From positions 74,697-138,696 of the forward strand of contig NZ_BMWZ01000006.1 in assembly GCF_014651495.1 (NCBI RefSeq): a stretch of 64,000 nt of DNA, in the 5' to 3' direction. Within the stretch, counting starts at the first letter, position 1. Every line of letters begins with the position of its first letter. Below are positions 53,284-62,459 of the stretch, piece by piece. Made by a program: the position numbers and the translations under genes. This stretch comes from Algibacter mikhailovii (GTDB taxonomy: Bacteria > Bacteroidota > Bacteroidia > Flavobacteriales > Flavobacteriaceae). The notes beneath the pieces were generated by a model, which saw nothing but the letters and a program-made list of their open reading frames with translations, was not told the origin of the DNA and did no database searches.

Positions 53284-55877
53284 TGCTTGAGAAAATTAAA
53301 GAATTATGGTGGAAACTGATTGTGTTATGTACATTTTGTTTGCACTTTAGTGGTTTTGGACAAGAGGTTTCTGATTTAGAAAATGGGGTTAAAGGTTTTT
53401 GGTCTGCAGATGCTTTTGAAACGCATTTTTTAAATGATTGGAAGGCCCAGTGGATATGGATGCCAGAAAATGTTGAAAATGACGTTATGTTGGCTAGACA
53501 AAATTTTAATATTGAGAACGAGCCAATATCAACAAAGCTTCGTATTTCAGCTTCTTCAAAATATGAACTGTACATTAATGGTACTTACATTTGTCAAGGT
53601 CCCGCAAGATCTGCTCCACATCATCAATCCTATGATGTTTTAGATGTTTCTTCGGTGTTGAAACAAGGACAAAACAGTATTGCCATTAGGGTACATTATC
53701 AACGAGGAACAAGGTCGTATCATTTAGAAGGAAGAGCTGGTTTATTGGTTCAATTAGACATAGTAAACGGGCATGATACAAAAACAATAATTAGCGATGC
53801 CAATTGGAACGTGTTTCCGGACAAGTCATGGGACAATAATTCAAAAGCTATAAGCAGATTCCAATTAGTAGTTAATGATCATATAGATTTTAATCACAAA
53901 ACAGAATTTTTTGAGAACATAGATTTTGATGATTCTAAATGGTTTAAGGCTAAACCTCTATTACGGAATTCTGGTTGGCCTGCTCCCAAAATGAATGAAA
54001 AAGCAAGAACGTTAACCACACCATGGACAAGTTTAGTGCCAAGAGATATTCCATATTTAAATGAAACACAAACAGCTCCAATTAAATTAATTGAAGCTAA
54101 GCAGGTGCCCTTTAATGCCATAGAAAAAGCCTCGATAATACTTACCAAGACTATTGAAAAAGAAGTTGATAAAAGTCATAAGAATTACTTGAAAGGTAAA
54201 TCGCCTTTATCAATTAACTCAAGTGAATCGGATAACGTTTGGTTTTTACTTTTTGATTTTGGAAAGGTCCTTAACGGTATGGCGAAATTGCAAATAAAAG
54301 GAAACAAGAACACCGAAGTACGTGTGCTTTCTGCGCCGTTTATAATTGGAGATACGTTTACGCATCATATTGTGGCTTCAGATTTTGAAGATAAGTTGAT
54401 TTTATCTGGCAAAATAGATTTGTGGCAAGCTATGTATTTTAAACCAACGCGTTACATGGCGCTTGCAGTCAAAGGTAGCCCAGTAGAAATTCATGAATTG
54501 GCTATTCATCAATTAGAATACCCGTTTGAGTTAAAAGGAAAAATTTCAACCCCTGAAGCACCTTGGATAGAAGCGTTATGGGATGCTTCAATAAAAACGT
54601 TAAACACTTGTACAACCGATGCTTTTACTGATAATTATAGGGAGCGAAGACAGTATGCCCAAACAGGGTTTTATGCAGCAAAAGGCAATTATTTTACCTA
54701 TGGAGACACCGCCTTACAAAGGCGTTACCTGATACAGGTTGCTCAAGAACAGCAAGCAGACGGATTAATGCCTGCATATGCGCCACTCACTGCAGGTGAT
54801 TATATGGTGATTTTAGATTCCAATTGTTTGTGGATTAGAAGTTTGCACGATTATTTGCTTTATACTGGAGATTATGAAACTGTTAGAGCACTTTTACCCG
54901 CAGCTAAAAACATGATGACTTTACTATATACCTATACCAATGAAGACGGAGTTTTAGGTAACCCACCATTTTCCTATTGGTTGGATCATGCTTTGAATGA
55001 TAGAACAGGAGCTAACCTTTGCCTCAATGGGCACTACCATGGGGCTTTAAAGGATTTTAGTAAACTACTTATGTGGATGGGTGAAGAGGAGTCTTCAGAT
55101 GTATTTAGTAATAGAGCGGCACTTTTAGCAAATACCATTAGGACAAAGTTTTGGAATAGTGATAGGCAGTTGTTTGCGGATGCGTTTGTTGATGGTAAAC
55201 AATCCAAAATGTTTAGTGAACATGCTAACGCCATGGCTTTAGCAGAAGGGATTGCCACTACAGAACAAGCAGATGCGATTTCAAAAATAGTATTAGCCAA
55301 TGATAATCATAATTTTATTAAAAGAGAAAATGGTATTACCATGGTAACTCCTGCCATGTCATATTTCCTTCATAAGGGATTGGCCGATTACGGGTATGAA
55401 GAAGCTTCACTTAATATGTTGTATTCCCGTTTTAAGCATATGCTAGCGCCTCATACTAATGGAACTTTATGGGAAGAATGGTGGCGTAATGGTACTGGAC
55501 GTATAGGAAAGTTTCAAGAAAGAACACGAAGTGATGCTCAGACGGAAAGTGCGTTTTCTCCAGCGCTTTTTGCAAAGTATGTATTGGGAATAGAGGTAAC
55601 AAAACCTGGTATGCACGAAATAATTATTAAGTGTCCAAAATTTAATTTATCTCAGGCTTCAGGTAATATACCCAGTCCATTAGGGAACTTATCCGTTAAT
55701 TGGAATATAGGAAATAAGTCGTCTTTAAGTATTCAAGTGCCAGAGGGTATGACAGTAAAACTTGATTTGCATAGTTTTAATTTGAAAGATGATGATGAAA
55801 TTACGCTTAATGGCAAAGGCATTAGATTAACAAAATCTATAGAATTGAATAGTGGGCAACATAAATTTACTTTCTAG
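53283..55877 (+). CDS. GH78-like (alpha-L-rhamnosidase-type) glycoside hydrolase
   Basis: The 864 residues have an export signal (about 1-28), an N-terminal carbohydrate-binding region typical of alpha-L-rhamnosidases (WKAQWIWMPE, then LRISASSKYELYINGTYICQGPARS, about 55-170), an (alpha/alpha)6 barrel (about 415-770) and a C-terminal beta domain. The acid-bearing loop reads DAFTDNYRERRQYAQTG (446-462), a departure from the usual D-x-P-x-R-D-E-R. Glu454 is the likely acid and Glu731/732 in LWEEWW the likely base region. The specificity may therefore differ from classical rhamnosidase. It is translationally coupled to the GH2 gene. Confidence 0.82.
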   Translation: MLEKIKELWWKLIVLCTFCLHFSGFGQEVSDLENGVKGFWSADAFETHFLNDWKAQWIWMPENVENDVMLARQNFNIENEPISTKLRISASSKYELYINGTYICQGPARSAPHHQSYDVLDVSSVLKQGQNSIAIRVHYQRGTRSYHLEGRAGLLVQLDIVNGHDTKTIISDANWNVFPDKSWDNNSKAISRFQLVVNDHIDFNHKTEFFENIDFDDSKWFKAKPLLRNSGWPAPKMNEKARTLTTPWTSLVPRDIPYLNETQTAPIKLIEAKQVPFNAIEKASIILTKTIEKEVDKSHKNYLKGKSPLSINSSESDNVWFLLFDFGKVLNGMAKLQIKGNKNTEVRVLSAPFIIGDTFTHHIVASDFEDKLILSGKIDLWQAMYFKPTRYMALAVKGSPVEIHELAIHQLEYPFELKGKISTPEAPWIEALWDASIKTLNTCTTDAFTDNYRERRQYAQTGFYAAKGNYFTYGDTALQRRYLIQVAQEQQADGLMPAYAPLTAGDYMVILDSNCLWIRSLHDYLLYTGDYETVRALLPAAKNMMTLLYTYTNEDGVLGNPPFSYWLDHALNDRTGANLCLNGHYHGALKDFSKLLMWMGEEESSDVFSNRAALLANTIRTKFWNSDRQLFADAFVDGKQSKMFSEHANAMALAEGIATTEQADAISKIVLANDNHNFIKRENGITMVTPAMSYFLHKGLADYGYEEASLNMLYSRFKHMLAPHTNGTLWEEWWRNGTGRIGKFQERTRSDAQTESAFSPALFAKYVLGIEVTKPGMHEIIIKCPKFNLSQASGNIPSPLGNLSVNWNIGNKSSLSIQVPEGMTVKLDLHSFNLKDDDEITLNGKGIRLTKSIELNSGQHKFTF

Positions 55878-55929
55878 TGTTTTAACAGCTATTGTGACAT
55901 ATTTACCTCATAAAATTCATGCTTATATT

Positions 55930-56847
55930 ATGAATAGAACTTTCGTATTTAGTATCGCTTTGTGTTGCTTTTATTCTATGTCTTCTTGTCAGGATAATGA
56001 ATCAGAGGTTGTGGCAGAGATTAAAGAAACATTGGAACAAATAGAATATGTTCCAGAGGATTACCATTTGGTGTTAACCGATGATTTTAATACGTTTAGT
56101 AGTCAAAATTGGTCTAAAGGATTAACACATGATGAAGATCCTTCAATAAAGATGATTTGGAATAAAAATAAGGGAGGGCGAAATTTATTAAATGACAATT
56201 ATGCTGGTTATCTTATTGATGATAATGTGTACATCAATCAAGGGTACCTTTATTTAGAAAACAGGAAAGAAACAATTCAAGGAGCTGACCCAGACAGAAC
56301 TTTCGAATATTCTACGGGTTGGATAAATTCACTGCAAAAAATCAATTTCAATGGTAGTAGAAAAGGTGTCTATATTGAAGTAAAAGCTAAATTCCCTAAA
56401 GGAGATAAGGTATGGCCTGCTATTTGGCTTATCGATGATTCTTTAAGTAGAGCTTGGCCACCTGAAGTTGACATTTGGGAATACTTTGGTAAATTCTTCA
56501 ACACCACAAAAAAAGATCAAATGTATATGCGGTTTATTTATGGCAAATGGAATGACAAGCATGATCACAGTGTACCCATTAATAACTTTCAAAAGAACTA
56601 TAAGGCATCTGAAGATTGGCATATATATGGCTACCAATGGACTAAAACTAGCATGAAGTGGTTTATTGATGGGCAATTACTACATACAAAAACAAAAGGC
56701 GTTGATGTTCTTGCTCAAGACTGGCCAGATAAAACCATGTGTTTAGTTATTAATAACGGTTTACTAAATGTTGTTAATGAGGGTAATACGGTTTTTCCTA
56801 ATGCCTTGGTTTTAGATTATTTAAAGGTGTTTGAGTACAAAGAATAG
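55930..56847 (+). CDS. GH16 family endo-glycanase lipoprotein
   Basis: From the ATG at 55930 the protein is 305 residues, with a lipoprotein signal (lipobox SMSSC, Cys20) that should anchor it to a membrane surface. The open frame reaches 55852, but that start would give no export signal and would overlap the preceding gene. The GH16 jelly roll carries the beta-bulge motif E-x-D-x-x-E as Glu179, Asp181 and Glu184 in PPEVDIWEYFG, as in agarase, porphyranase and carrageenase branches. The precise substrate cannot be assigned. It ends the GH2/GH78-like/GH16 unit. Confidence 0.87.
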   Translation: MNRTFVFSIALCCFYSMSSCQDNESEVVAEIKETLEQIEYVPEDYHLVLTDDFNTFSSQNWSKGLTHDEDPSIKMIWNKNKGGRNLLNDNYAGYLIDDNVYINQGYLYLENRKETIQGADPDRTFEYSTGWINSLQKINFNGSRKGVYIEVKAKFPKGDKVWPAIWLIDDSLSRAWPPEVDIWEYFGKFFNTTKKDQMYMRFIYGKWNDKHDHSVPINNFQKNYKASEDWHIYGYQWTKTSMKWFIDGQLLHTKTKGVDVLAQDWPDKTMCLVINNGLLNVVNEGNTVFPNALVLDYLKVFEYKE

Positions 56848-57252
56848 TGTTTTTTAAGTTTAATTATTTAGATTTTAATGGTAAGCAGAATTATTTATTG
56901 AGATGTAAATAATCTCATAATAGTGCTTTAATGCCATCTGTTTAAAAGATTTTTCGTTAGAATTCCTGTAGGAAGAAATTATTCACATATTAAATGAATA
57001 TTAGTATGTAGTTGGTAATTACAGCATAGTTAAGCGGTCGTAATGTAGTCTGCTGACTTATATTCGTTACGTTTAATTAATAATGATTTATTACACGTAT
57101 TTTACTATAGATATCTGCATGAATATTTTTTTGTCTGTTACTCTAAAACCAAGAAAAAAATATAGTTTAAATCTTAAAAATAGTAGATAAAGAAAATGGG
57201 CAGAATTCTAGTAAGAATCCTACCCAATTTTGTTTTTACTGTAATGAGTTAT
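56848..57252. other. intergenic region between convergent genes
   Basis: These 405 A+T-rich bases hold no gene that I can support. The only structure seen is the hairpin at 57193-57231. Confidence 0.45.
57193..57231. terminator. putative bidirectional terminator
   Basis: The hairpin TGGGcAGaATTCT-AGTA-AGAATcCTaCCCA has two mismatches and is flanked by AAAA on the left and TTTTG on the right. It lies between the GH16 and sulfatase genes, which converge. Confidence 0.6.
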
Positions 57253-58818
57253 TTATTTTAATTCTATCTGTTCTGTTTTAATTTCAGTATTGCCTAAAAT
57301 AAGCTCAAAGGCAACAATCAATTCTTTTAGTTTTTCTGGGTTTGAATTGGCCAGATTATGGTGTTGACCAATATCTTCTTTAAGATTATAAAGTTGATAT
57401 TTTTTTGAGTTACCAGTTTCAATATTTACTTGTTTATTGATAGCAGAACCTTTATATGGCGGGATCATAGCCCAATCTCCTTTTCTAAAAGCTGTTCTAG
57501 AAGTAGCTTCAATAACTAATTCTTCTCTGCCATCTTTACTTTTACCTAAAAGAACATCCAATAACTCTTTGCTATCATCAACTCTGGTATCGCTGTCAAC
57601 AAGCTTAGCAAATGATGATAATAAGTCTATTTGACAAACCATAGCGTCAGAAACATTTGGTTGAATTTGCCCTTTCCAATAGGTAATAAAAGGCACACGA
57701 GTTCCTGCTTCAAATAAGCTGTATTTACCACCTCTTAAAGGGCCGGCTGGTGTGTGATTCCCTATTTTTTCAACGGCATCATCAAAATACCCATCATTAA
57801 GTACGGGGCCATTATCACTTGAGAAAACAATCAATGTGTTTTCTAGTAATCCTTCTGCTTCCAAAGTTTTAATGAATTCACCAACAATCCAATCGGCCTC
57901 GACAATTACGTCGCCTCTTGGTCCCATACCCGAAACTCCAACAAAACGTGGGTGTGGTGTTCTTGGTACGTGAGGTTGTTGTAAGGCATAGTATAAAAAG
58001 AAAGGTTCATTTTTATGCTGTTTCACATAGTCTTGAGCGCCTTTTAAAAAGTGATCTGCCATATCAACATCGCTCCATTTTGCCGCGTCTCCCCCTTTCA
58101 TATAGCCTATTCTTGGTATACCATTTACTATACTACTGTTGTGTCCATGATGCCATTTCATGGTTGTTAACTCCGGATTGTCTTTTCCGGTTGGTTGGCC
58201 TTCAAAATTCTTCTTATAATTGATTTCAATAGGATCATTAGGATCTAAGCCTACTACATGCCCGTTTTCAATATAAACCGTTGGCACACGGTCTTGCGTG
58301 GCAGCCATGATATAGGAGTAGTCAAATCCAACTTCATTAGGTCCAGGAGAAACTTTTTCGTTCCAATTGACGTGGCCAGTACCTAGTCCTAAATGCCATT
58401 TACCAACAATGCCAGTATGGTATCCTTTAGCTTTAAGCATTTTAGGGATTGTCATTTGAGTAGTATCTATAATTAATGGGGCAGTTCCAGGTAGGATTTT
58501 TGCGTTTTTGTTTTTCCATGGGTATACTCCGGTAAGCAAAGCATAACGACTAGGAGTACATGTAGCTGAACTGGCATAACCATTTGTAAATCTTACACCG
58601 CCATTGGCTAAGGCGTCAATATTTGGTGTTTTAATTTCAGTAGCACCATTGGCTCCAATATCTCCGTAACCCAAATCATCAGTATATATAACAATGATGT
58701 TAGGTTTGACAGATTCGTCCTGGTTTACGGCTAAATCTTTAGTGTTTGTTTTACATGATATAACACTAATTGTTGTTGTTAGAATTAAGGTGATTTTTTT
58801 AAGGTTATTTAAATGCAT
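57253..58818 (-). CDS. S1-family sulfatase lipoprotein
   Basis: The 521 residues start with a lipoprotein signal (lipobox VISC, Cys22) followed by the sulfatase core: metal-binding TDDLGYGD (46-53) and the C-x-P-S-R motif CTPSR at 87-91, whose cysteine must be turned into formylglycine. GKWHLGLG and FSSDNGP are further family marks. It removes sulfate esters from a sulfated glycan. The maturation enzyme is not in the window. It is transcribed opposite to the other two sulfatases, across a 298-base divergent promoter region. Subfamily is not assigned. Confidence 0.92.
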   Translation of the reverse strand: MHLNNLKKITLILTTTISVISCKTNTKDLAVNQDESVKPNIIVIYTDDLGYGDIGANGATEIKTPNIDALANGGVRFTNGYASSATCTPSRYALLTGVYPWKNKNAKILPGTAPLIIDTTQMTIPKMLKAKGYHTGIVGKWHLGLGTGHVNWNEKVSPGPNEVGFDYSYIMAATQDRVPTVYIENGHVVGLDPNDPIEINYKKNFEGQPTGKDNPELTTMKWHHGHNSSIVNGIPRIGYMKGGDAAKWSDVDMADHFLKGAQDYVKQHKNEPFFLYYALQQPHVPRTPHPRFVGVSGMGPRGDVIVEADWIVGEFIKTLEAEGLLENTLIVFSSDNGPVLNDGYFDDAVEKIGNHTPAGPLRGGKYSLFEAGTRVPFITYWKGQIQPNVSDAMVCQIDLLSSFAKLVDSDTRVDDSKELLDVLLGKSKDGREELVIEATSRTAFRKGDWAMIPPYKGSAINKQVNIETGNSKKYQLYNLKEDIGQHHNLANSNPEKLKELIVAFELILGNTEIKTEQIELK

Positions 58819-59067
58819 CGATTAGATTTTAAAAATTGAATTGTAGCGGTTAAATCTGGGTAAAAATATAAAATGTCCAATTCATTTTTGATTGAATAAT
58901 TACCAGTTTTCAATCAGAAATTATCAATGATAAAAACTACTTTATGATGGATAATAACTACACCATAATTAGTCTATGTAATTACCATATTTGTTAAAAC
59001 TAATTTCAATGCGATATGGTTTTGGAAGTAGATGTATAATAACCAATTCCTGTCAGTTAAGTATTGG

Positions 59068-59099
59068 TTGATTTAAGTCTCTAAGAACAAGTATTTTTT
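59068..59099 (+). promoter_or_regulatory. putative promoter of the beta-helix/sulfatase unit
   Basis: TTG at 59068-59070 and TATTTTTT at 59092-59099 (followed by G, one base off the ideal box) are 21 bases apart and lie 17 bases before the ATG at 59117. Confidence 0.45.
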
Positions 59100-59116
59100 G
59101 AAGAAAAACTAAAGAA

Positions 59117-60874
59117 ATGAAGCCTATAAAAGTTGGTGTGATTTGTCAAATGCTATCATTTATATTAACCATAGTGACAACGGCATATTCCTGTAATGGC
59201 GAAAATATGACCTTTACAGAAATAGATGAAAAGCCCCAGCCTATTACAGATGTGTACACCGGAATTTATTTTGTTGATAGTGAAAATGGATCTGATAAAA
59301 ATAGCGGGTACACTAAAGATACGGCTTGGAAAAGTCTTTCAAAAGTAAGTAGTTCTAAATTTAAGCCAGGAGATCAAATAAAATTCAAAAAGGGGCAAAG
59401 ATTTAATGGGCACTTGGTTTTTAGTAATTCAGGAACAGCGAATAATCCTATTGTAATCACCTCGTATGGCGAAGGATCAAAGCCCATTATAACGGGAGAA
59501 GTAGGTAGTGCTGAAGGTGGCGATTTTCAAGAGGCTATTTTAGTAGAAAACAACGATAATTTTGTTTTTGAAGATTTAGAGGTCCAAAATGAACGTATAT
59601 TTTCAAGAGAAGGGGTTGACGATTTAGATGCCTATGGAATTTATATTTTAAATTCCGGTACTAGGATTATGAAGAATTTCATATTTAGGAACCTTACATT
59701 TAGAAATGTTTATGCACCTAAGCCAATTTTAAAAAGTGAAGGCGAGTCTGCTTTTAATGGTTTAGAAGTTGCAGCAGTTAGACTGTTTAGCACACAGAAT
59801 AGAGTTTCAGGTCAAGAAAAAAGAATTGATAATGTATTAGTAGAGGATTGTTATTTTACAGATTTGCAAAGACTAGGTGTTCATATAAAGCATGGTGGTG
59901 GTAAATTAGATATTGGTACAGATGAAACCAATAGAAATACTAATATGGTGTTTAGAAATAACGAATTTCATAATACCGGTGGAACATGCATCTTACCTAT
60001 TAGGACATATAACTGCCTTATTGAAAACAATATTTTTGATAAGCCCGGTGATGATTCAGATCCAAGAATGCCAAATAGAGGAAGTGCGGTGTGGACCTGG
60101 GGCTGTGTGAACACTGTTATTCAAAATAATCAATGTTTGCATATTAGAGGGTATTTAGATTCGCATGGTGTTCACATAGATCATAATAATGTGAATACAT
60201 TCATTCAGTATAATTATATGGAAGATTGTGAAGGTGGTTTTGTTGAAATTTTAGGTGGAAATGTGAACGCTGTTTATAGGTTTAATGTTAGTGTTAATGA
60301 TGGTTGGAGAAACAACCCCAATTGGAAAAATAGCAATCACACACTTTGGATTAATGAAGTGGTTCCAAGTGGTAAACATGTTTCAGATCAAAGTTACATT
60401 TACAACAATACCATTTTTATGGATAAAAACTATGCTACAGCAATAGATATGGATGGGAAAAACACACACATTTATAATAATATTTTCTATGCCGTAAATG
60501 GTGCAAATATAGGGGGGAAACAAGTTGTAGTTAAGAATAATGATACACCATTGCAAATGCAAAACAACTTGTTTTTTGGAACAATAAACACGAAATTTAT
60601 TAATATGGATTCCAATGCTGTTAATGGAAATCCTCTTTTTAGTGGTAAAAATGCGGGTACAAAATTTGGATACCAATTAAAATCTGGAAGTCCTGCAATA
60701 AATGCTGGAATAGCTAAGCCAGGTCCTCAAATTCAGGGTGCAGGTACTGGGGTTTTTAAGGATCTTAGCGCATATCCAACTGAAGATTTTTATGGAAATC
60801 CTATAGACCTTTTTTCTGGAACACCAAATATTGGAGCTTGTAATGCGAAACATGGAGAAGCTAAAACAAATTAA
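59117..60874 (+). CDS. right-handed parallel beta-helix protein, putative polysaccharide-active lipoprotein
   Basis: The 585 residues begin with an export signal and possible lipobox AYSC (Cys26). The N-terminal segment YFVDSENGSDKNSGYTKDTAWKSL is the usual entry to secreted beta-helix enzymes. From about residue 90 to 540 there are repeated short beta strands with Asn ladders (for example NNEFHNTGGTCILPIRTYNCLIENNIF). Such folds include lyases and glycosidases of several families, and I cannot choose among them. The position directly before two sulfatase genes supports a role on a sulfated algal glycan. Confidence 0.8.
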   Translation: MKPIKVGVICQMLSFILTIVTTAYSCNGENMTFTEIDEKPQPITDVYTGIYFVDSENGSDKNSGYTKDTAWKSLSKVSSSKFKPGDQIKFKKGQRFNGHLVFSNSGTANNPIVITSYGEGSKPIITGEVGSAEGGDFQEAILVENNDNFVFEDLEVQNERIFSREGVDDLDAYGIYILNSGTRIMKNFIFRNLTFRNVYAPKPILKSEGESAFNGLEVAAVRLFSTQNRVSGQEKRIDNVLVEDCYFTDLQRLGVHIKHGGGKLDIGTDETNRNTNMVFRNNEFHNTGGTCILPIRTYNCLIENNIFDKPGDDSDPRMPNRGSAVWTWGCVNTVIQNNQCLHIRGYLDSHGVHIDHNNVNTFIQYNYMEDCEGGFVEILGGNVNAVYRFNVSVNDGWRNNPNWKNSNHTLWINEVVPSGKHVSDQSYIYNNTIFMDKNYATAIDMDGKNTHIYNNIFYAVNGANIGGKQVVVKNNDTPLQMQNNLFFGTINTKFINMDSNAVNGNPLFSGKNAGTKFGYQLKSGSPAINAGIAKPGPQIQGAGTGVFKDLSAYPTEDFYGNPIDLFSGTPNIGACNAKHGEAKTN

Positions 60875-60888
60875 TATTGATACGCATA

Positions 60889-62451
60889 ATGAAACGATTT
60901 AAATTAATCTCTATTCTTTGTTTAAGTCTGTCACTAGCTATTTGTAAAGGAGGGATAGCTCAAAATGATGAAAAACTCAATGTTATTCTTATTATGTGCG
61001 ATGACTTGAATGATTACCAAGGTGTTTTTGGGGGGCATCCTCAAGCTAAAACACCAAATATTGATAAGCTGGCTAAATCTGGGGTGCAGTTTATAAATGC
61101 TCAATCAAATGTACCTGTTTGTCAACCTTCAAGAAATAGTTTGTTTACGGGCGTGTATGCTCATGCCTCAAAAGATTTTGGCTGGACACCATTATTAAAA
61201 CAACCTGTATTAAAAAATAACAAAACATTGATGAGGCTCTTTAAAGAGAATGGTTATAAAACCTTAGGTTCTGGGAAATTAACACATGGAAAACCGCCAC
61301 AAGAATGGGATGAATGGGGAGCTAATTATAAACATAACTACGGTCCATCATATAATAATGGAGAAACCAATGTTGCCCATCCTGCTGTTCCAGAGCCTTA
61401 CAGATCAATAGGACCTGTTGATGGTTCGTATGGACGGTTATCAACCGCTGGAGAATCCACAGGAGAAAGAGGTAAGCCTGGTTGGGTTTATGGATGGGAT
61501 AAAAAACCTTTTAGGTATACCAATGATAAGGATCGTGATTTGTTACAAGATGAAAAACATGCCAAATGGGCTAAAGAAAAATTAAAAGCCTTAGAAAATC
61601 AAGAGCAACCATTTTTCATGGGAATTGGTTTTGTGAGGCCACACACGCCATTGCATGCTCCAGATAAGTATTTTGATATGTTCCCTATAGACGAATTAGA
61701 ATTAAATCCTTGGATACCTGAAGACACAGAGGATACCTATTGGCTTGAAAATTTTGATTCCAAAAAGAAAGGTCCCAAGTATTACAGAATGTTATTGGAA
61801 TCTTATGGTGGTAATAGAGAAAAAGCATTAAAGCACTTTTTACAAGCCTATTTAGCCTGCGTCGCTTTTGTAGATGAGCAGATTGGTAAAGTTATGGATG
61901 CCTTGGATAATAGTAGGTTTAGGAATAATACCATTGTGGTTTTTACAAGTGATCATGGATGGCAAATGGGAGAAAAGGATTATATTTTTAAAAATTCGCC
62001 TTGGGAAGAAAGCACAAGAATACCGCTAATTGTAAGAGCCCCTATTATGAAGGCTGCAGTTAAGGTGGAACAGCCTGTATCATTAATAGACGTATTTCCC
62101 ACGTTGGTTGACTTATGTAACTTAAAGGGAGGTAATAAATTGAATGATAAAGGCGGTAATATAGGTGGCTATAGTATGAAACCTTTATTTAATGGTTCAG
62201 AAAAATGGAATGGACCAAATGGGGCATTAACCATGGTAGGAAACTATGGGAAAACAATTCCTGTTGAAAAGCAAAACTTTTCATATAGAACAAAAGATTG
62301 GAGATTTATACTTTATAGTAACGGTCAAGAAGAATTATACAATCATAAAAAAGATGCTTTTGAATGGCATAACGTAGCTAATCAAAAAAAATATAAAAAG
62401 ATTAAGAAACAACTACGTTCAGAAATGAATGAAATTATTCAAAACCGTTAA
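60889..62451 (+). CDS. S1-family sulfatase, iduronate-2-sulfatase-like
   Basis: From the ATG at 60889 (a TTG at 60877 is less likely) the protein is 520 residues with signal peptide 1-25. Metal-binding MCDDLND (36-42) and the formylglycine motif CQPSR (Cys78) are present, with SGKLTHGKPP and FTSDHGWQMGEK downstream. The MCDDLN and DHGWQMGEK patterns resemble the iduronate-2-sulfatase/S1_7-type branch. It is expected in the periplasm. The gap to the beta-helix gene is short (14 bases) and to the next sulfatase 8 bases, so all three are one transcript. Confidence 0.92.
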   Translation: MKRFKLISILCLSLSLAICKGGIAQNDEKLNVILIMCDDLNDYQGVFGGHPQAKTPNIDKLAKSGVQFINAQSNVPVCQPSRNSLFTGVYAHASKDFGWTPLLKQPVLKNNKTLMRLFKENGYKTLGSGKLTHGKPPQEWDEWGANYKHNYGPSYNNGETNVAHPAVPEPYRSIGPVDGSYGRLSTAGESTGERGKPGWVYGWDKKPFRYTNDKDRDLLQDEKHAKWAKEKLKALENQEQPFFMGIGFVRPHTPLHAPDKYFDMFPIDELELNPWIPEDTEDTYWLENFDSKKKGPKYYRMLLESYGGNREKALKHFLQAYLACVAFVDEQIGKVMDALDNSRFRNNTIVVFTSDHGWQMGEKDYIFKNSPWEESTRIPLIVRAPIMKAAVKVEQPVSLIDVFPTLVDLCNLKGGNKLNDKGGNIGGYSMKPLFNGSEKWNGPNGALTMVGNYGKTIPVEKQNFSYRTKDWRFILYSNGQEELYNHKKDAFEWHNVANQKKYKKIKKQLRSEMNEIIQNR

Positions 62452-62459
62452 TTTAGAAT

